Assembly: GCA_019359595.1 (NCBI GenBank)
Contig: JAHHGZ010000013.1
Span: 62,001-126,000 of the forward strand
DNA: 64,000 bases
Direction: 5' to 3'
Origin: Cyanomargarita calcarea GSE-NOS-MK-12-04C
GTDB taxonomy: Bacteria > Cyanobacteriota > Cyanobacteriia > Cyanobacteriales > Nostocaceae
Shown here: piece by piece, positions 61,595 to 64,000 of the stretch
How the letters are laid out: each line of letters opens with the position of its first letter
Position numbering within the stretch: position 1 is the stretch's first letter
Made by a program: the position numbers and the translations under genes
The notes under the pieces: model-generated
The model's database searches: none
Told to the model about the DNA's origin: nothing
The model's input: the letters and a program-made list of their open reading frames with translations, nothing else

Positions 61595-61697
61595 GAGTTA
61601 GGAGTTAGGAGTTAGGAGTTGGGAGTTGGGAGTTAGGAGTTAGGAGTTAGGAGTTAGGAGTTGGGAGTTGGGAGTTAGGAATTGGGAGTTGGGAGTT
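61595..61697. repeat. Heptad array (GGAGTTA/GGAGTTG)
   Basis: About 15 units of GGAGTTR begin at the stop codon of the beta-helix protein gene. Same family as at 8305. No complementary array is nearby. Confidence 0.85.
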
Positions 61698-62032
61698 ACA
61701 ATTCATGTCGCTTGCCTCCTTATCGGTATTGTCCCTACAGTACCCCTAACAATTTATGAAACAGACCACTGGTGGTTGATGTCAAAAGTTTTGAGGGTTT
61801 TAAAAAGATTCTGTAGTGCGAGCATCTTGCTCGCTTTATATAATACACGAGCAAGATGCTCGCACTACTGCCCCTCAAAATCAATGTGGCGGACTACTAA
61901 TCCGAAGGGCGTTAGTTTGATTTGATTGCTACTGGACTGGGTAGCAAGTATATTTTAATTTGATGAAAACTCTGTATTGATTCCACCGCTTGCTGAAATG
62001 CTAGGATATCCAACAAAGCAAGAGGATAATAA
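61698..62032. other. Region with one long perfect hairpin; no intact gene
   Basis: About 335 bases. The hairpin at 61813-61868 is listed separately. The rest shows no significant ORF; an 85-codon frame beginning in the heptad array is repeat-derived. Confidence 0.4.
61813..61868. repeat. 21-bp perfect hairpin
   Basis: GTAGTGCGAGCATCTTGCTC (plus G) at 61813-61833 pairs perfectly with 61848-61868 (CGAGCAAGATGCTCGCACTAC). The 14-base loop is TA-rich. It is a dispersed cyanobacterial palindrome, likely able to form a cruciform, or to terminate transcription from both sides. Confidence 0.75.
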
Positions 62033-62155
62033 ATGAAAGCGATCGAAGTTACTGGCAAGATTGACCATGAAGGAAACCTAGTTTTGGATAAACCGATCCA
62101 GGGAACAACCTATCCCCATCAAGTGCGGGTGATTGTGTTGGTTCCAGAACATTAG
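62033..62155 (+). pseudogene. Truncated antitoxin-like ORF (40 codons)
   Basis: ATG 62033 follows AGAGGA (a good ribosome site), and the frame reads MKAIEVTGKIDHEGNLVLDK, PIQGTTYPHQVRVIVLVPEH, then TAG. Complete antitoxins of this cyanobacterial family have the same start but continue with an acidic middle and a helical end (about 75-80 residues). The DNA after the stop shows no continuation in any frame. The toxin gene is absent too. It may still bind DNA through the N-terminal strand region. Confidence 0.6.
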
Positions 62156-62210
62156 ATGTGGAACAGCTTATCAAGTTTTCTTTGGACGGTAAAAATATCC
62201 CCACTCGTTG

Positions 62211-63398
62211 CTATTTAGCTGACTTAGCATAAATTTCCATCAATCTCCGGTAGTTTTCTACTGCCGTGTACTTGGCTTCAAACTCGGCTCTAGCCTGCTG
62301 TCGCATATCAGCGAGTTTCTTCGGGTTAAGTAGAAGTGATTCCACTTTCAAGGCCAAATCGACCGCATCACCAGGAGAGAAAAGTAAACCGGTACGATTG
62401 TGGTCAATTAATTCGGCGATCGCTCCAATGTTTGCGGCTATCACTGGTGTTCCTTTAGCCAATGCTTCAATTGCTACAAGGCCAAATGTCTCGTACCACT
62501 CTGAGGGAAACACCAAAAATGCAGCTTTTCCCATTAATTCATAAACTTCTTTCAAAGGTTTGCGTCCCAACCATTCCACTCCGGGTATTTGCTGTGCAGC
62601 TTCAGTAACTTTCGCTGCCAAGGGACCATCTCCCACGATTTTGAGGGGAATTTTGCCACCCAATCGCTCCCAAGCTGCAAGTAATGTCCCTGTCCCTTTT
62701 TCTGGTGCCAATCTGCCTACAAATAAAGCGTAACCTTCTTCACCTTTTCCAGGTTGAGGGGCTGGGTGGAGGAAATTCGGCTTAAATTCTAGCTTTTCTT
62801 TGGGTAGCCCTCCCTGAATAAATTTATCCAGGGCAAAATGACTATTAGCAATCAATATATCAACAACCTTAGTCCAAGTTCCCAGAAGTTCGTGCAGTTT
62901 GGTCATAGTTGCGACTGCACCACTGGCTATTTGGCTATCCCGGTAACAAGCATTCTTCACTCCCTGCCAATGTACAGGTTGGCCCAAACAATCTTCGCAG
63001 ACTTTCCCGTCGCGAAAAAACAAACCATTCGGGCAAAGTAAACGATAATTATGTAAGGTTTGAACTACGAGTACACCCTCGGCTTTTGCTGCATAAAAGG
63101 CAGCAGGAGATATTAGGGGAAAAGTATTGTGAAAGTGAGCAACTTGGGGACGAAAGTCACGAATTATTTCTCGCAACTCTTGGTAAATTTTACCGTTCCA
63201 CAACGTCGCAGTCGCTAAACTGAAAGCATTCATTTGCTCCACTTTGTCGTTGTGAACAGTATAACGTCGTACTTCGTGACCGTAGGACTCTAGTAGGTCT
63301 GACTCAGTAGAAAAAACTGTATCCTCACCTCCAACTTGCTGGTAATAGTTATGGACAGTAAGAATACGCATTGGGGAAGACAGTTTAGAGTTATTCAT
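62211..63398 (-). CDS. Glycosyltransferase, GT4 family
   Basis: The 395-residue GT-B protein has the start MRILTVHNYYQQVGGEDTVF (internal; ATG 63371 is the alternative start). FRPQVAHFHNTFPLISPAAF (~89-108) and LRLLCPNGLFFRDGKVCEDC-type Cys loop (~120-138) precede the C-domain with LFVGRLAPEKGTGTLLAAW (~225-243) and PSEWYETFGLVAIEALAKGTPVIAANIGAI (in parts, ~300-328; E-x7-E). It likely adds a sugar or recognises an early lipid intermediate. It is on the opposite strand from the main operon, and pairs with the next polymerase-like gene. Confidence 0.88.
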   Translation of the reverse strand: MNNSKLSSPMRILTVHNYYQQVGGEDTVFSTESDLLESYGHEVRRYTVHNDKVEQMNAFSLATATLWNGKIYQELREIIRDFRPQVAHFHNTFPLISPAAFYAAKAEGVLVVQTLHNYRLLCPNGLFFRDGKVCEDCLGQPVHWQGVKNACYRDSQIASGAVATMTKLHELLGTWTKVVDILIANSHFALDKFIQGGLPKEKLEFKPNFLHPAPQPGKGEEGYALFVGRLAPEKGTGTLLAAWERLGGKIPLKIVGDGPLAAKVTEAAQQIPGVEWLGRKPLKEVYELMGKAAFLVFPSEWYETFGLVAIEALAKGTPVIAANIGAIAELIDHNRTGLLFSPGDAVDLALKVESLLLNPKKLADMRQQARAEFEAKYTAVENYRRLMEIYAKSAK

Positions 63399-63401
63399 AT
63401 T

Positions 63402-64000
63402 TTAAGACAGCTTATTATCCCTACAGCGATGCTCGTGCCAACGAATACCAATCAGACTCATTACAAAAAGCATATATCCTGGTTCTTCCATCTGGCTAAA
63501 AACAGCTCCGAAAACCCACACACTCAGCAGGGCATATCGGGAAAAATCATCTACACAGAAATAGCGCCAAGCTAAAAAGGATATATATAGGTATGTTCCC
63601 AAGCCTAAGAAACCTAAATCTCCCCAAATACCTGCCCAACCCCATAGCGGTGACCACAAACTAGATTTGTCACCTAATGGGTTTGCTGATACCACCTCCC
63701 AAATCCGTTTGTTGAGAGGATGGATGCTAACACCAAGGGGATTCAGCAGGTCATAATAATCTCGAATCATCCATCCTCCCAGTCGTCCGACTGTGTGCCC
63801 TGGTCCCAAACCAAGTAACCAATTCCAGCTAGAATGATAGTAAGAATGAACAATAGAAAATACTGAATATTTGAGTTCCAGCCCATCCTGTACTAGGTCA
63901 AGATTGTTTGTCCAATATTTTAGTTCAGTATTTGGGGCTAAATTGAAGGCAGCCCAATAAAGTGCGCTTCCTCCAATAATAAAAAGAAGTATGTACTGTA
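63402..64000 (-). CDS. O-antigen ligase/polymerase-like membrane protein, 3' part (gene runs out of window)
   Basis: The minus-strand frame is open from 64000 to the TAA at 63402, so the N-terminal part lies outside. The visible ~199 residues begin QYILLFIIGGSALYW and include a periplasmic loop (VFSIVHSYYHSSWNWLLGLGPGHTVGRLGGW in parts; the HSYYHSSWNWLLGLGPG segment resembles a Wzy loop), then TM helices (LGFLGLGTYLYISFLAWRYF, ALLSVWVFGAVFSQM, MLFVMSLIGI). It lies 3 bases before the GT4 gene, so they are co-transcribed. It is the second polymerase-like protein of the locus. Confidence 0.75.
   Translation of the reverse strand, partial: QYILLFIIGGSALYWAAFNLAPNTELKYWTNNLDLVQDGLELKYSVFSIVHSYYHSSWNWLLGLGPGHTVGRLGGWMIRDYYDLLNPLGVSIHPLNKRIWEVVSANPLGDKSSLWSPLWGWAGIWGDLGFLGLGTYLYISFLAWRYFCVDDFSRYALLSVWVFGAVFSQMEEPGYMLFVMSLIGIRWHEHRCRDNKLS

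Noticed and set aside
61668-61925. 85-aa plus-strand ORF after the heptad array
   Set aside because: Starts in heptad repeats and runs through the 61813 hairpin; not a gene.

Overview
The window comes from a cyanobacterial chromosome, most likely a filamentous, heterocyst-forming (Nostocales-type) strain. The evidence is: many copies of the HIP1 palindrome GCGATCGC in and between genes; long arrays of degenerate heptanucleotide repeats (GGAGTTA/GGAGTTG type) just 3' of genes; a light-repressed hibernation factor of the LrtA kind; a Mo-dependent-nitrogenase C-terminal domain protein; cyanobacterial acyl-ACP synthetase; and a two-gene GlnQ/GlnHP amino-acid importer. The genus cannot be fixed from the sequence alone.

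Layout. 1-20.2 kb is mostly housekeeping: ftsI, a haem-oxygenase-like diiron protein, a methyltransferase, a Tat-exported carbonic-anhydrase-like protein, a GCS2-like ligase with a carboxyl methyltransferase, a TerB/Mo-nitrogenase-C fusion, obgE, a NagX-like acyltransferase, bcp, lrtA/hpf, lipB, glnQ/glnHP and aas. Decayed toxin-antitoxin pairs and repeat elements sit between them. 20.3-31.7 kb is the most unusual block: a probable six-gene minus-strand operon (4-TM protein, tubulin/FtsZ-like GTPase, 1089-aa protein with a C-terminal actin/Hsp70-type ATPase, zinc-ribbon coiled-coil protein, lipoprotein with a second TM, WD40 protein). A lipoprotein with a von Willebrand A-like MIDAS motif is transcribed divergently from it. 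Three of the operon proteins carry the same ~115-residue domain. I read this as one envelope-associated, nucleotide-driven machine.

31.8-41.5 kb holds a SpoIID-like amidase-activator family protein, a membrane protein, a Uma2 nuclease-fold protein, a ten-copy 38-bp tandem repeat, small conserved hypotheticals, tRNA-Gln(UUG) and the first of two Wzc-like tyrosine autokinases. 41.6-64 kb is an exopolysaccharide locus. It has a second Wzc-like kinase, a flippase-type ABC exporter, at least seven glycosyltransferases (GT4, GT61, GT2, GT26), two O-antigen polymerase-like membrane proteins (one cut by the window end), a polyprenyl-phosphate sugar transferase, a Tat-dependent GH10 xylanase-like hydrolase, a two-domain pectate-lyase-like protein and an NTP_transf_5 nucleotidyltransferase. 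Together these would start, extend, polymerise, export and trim a surface polysaccharide. No Wzx flippase and no Wza/OPX outer-membrane exporter is seen here.

Non-coding DNA is rich in structured repeats: heptad arrays, perfect hairpins, inverted-repeat elements resembling MITEs, a dispersed element present at three sites, and relics of toxin-antitoxin and glycosyltransferase genes. All calls come from reading the sequence; no database search was run.
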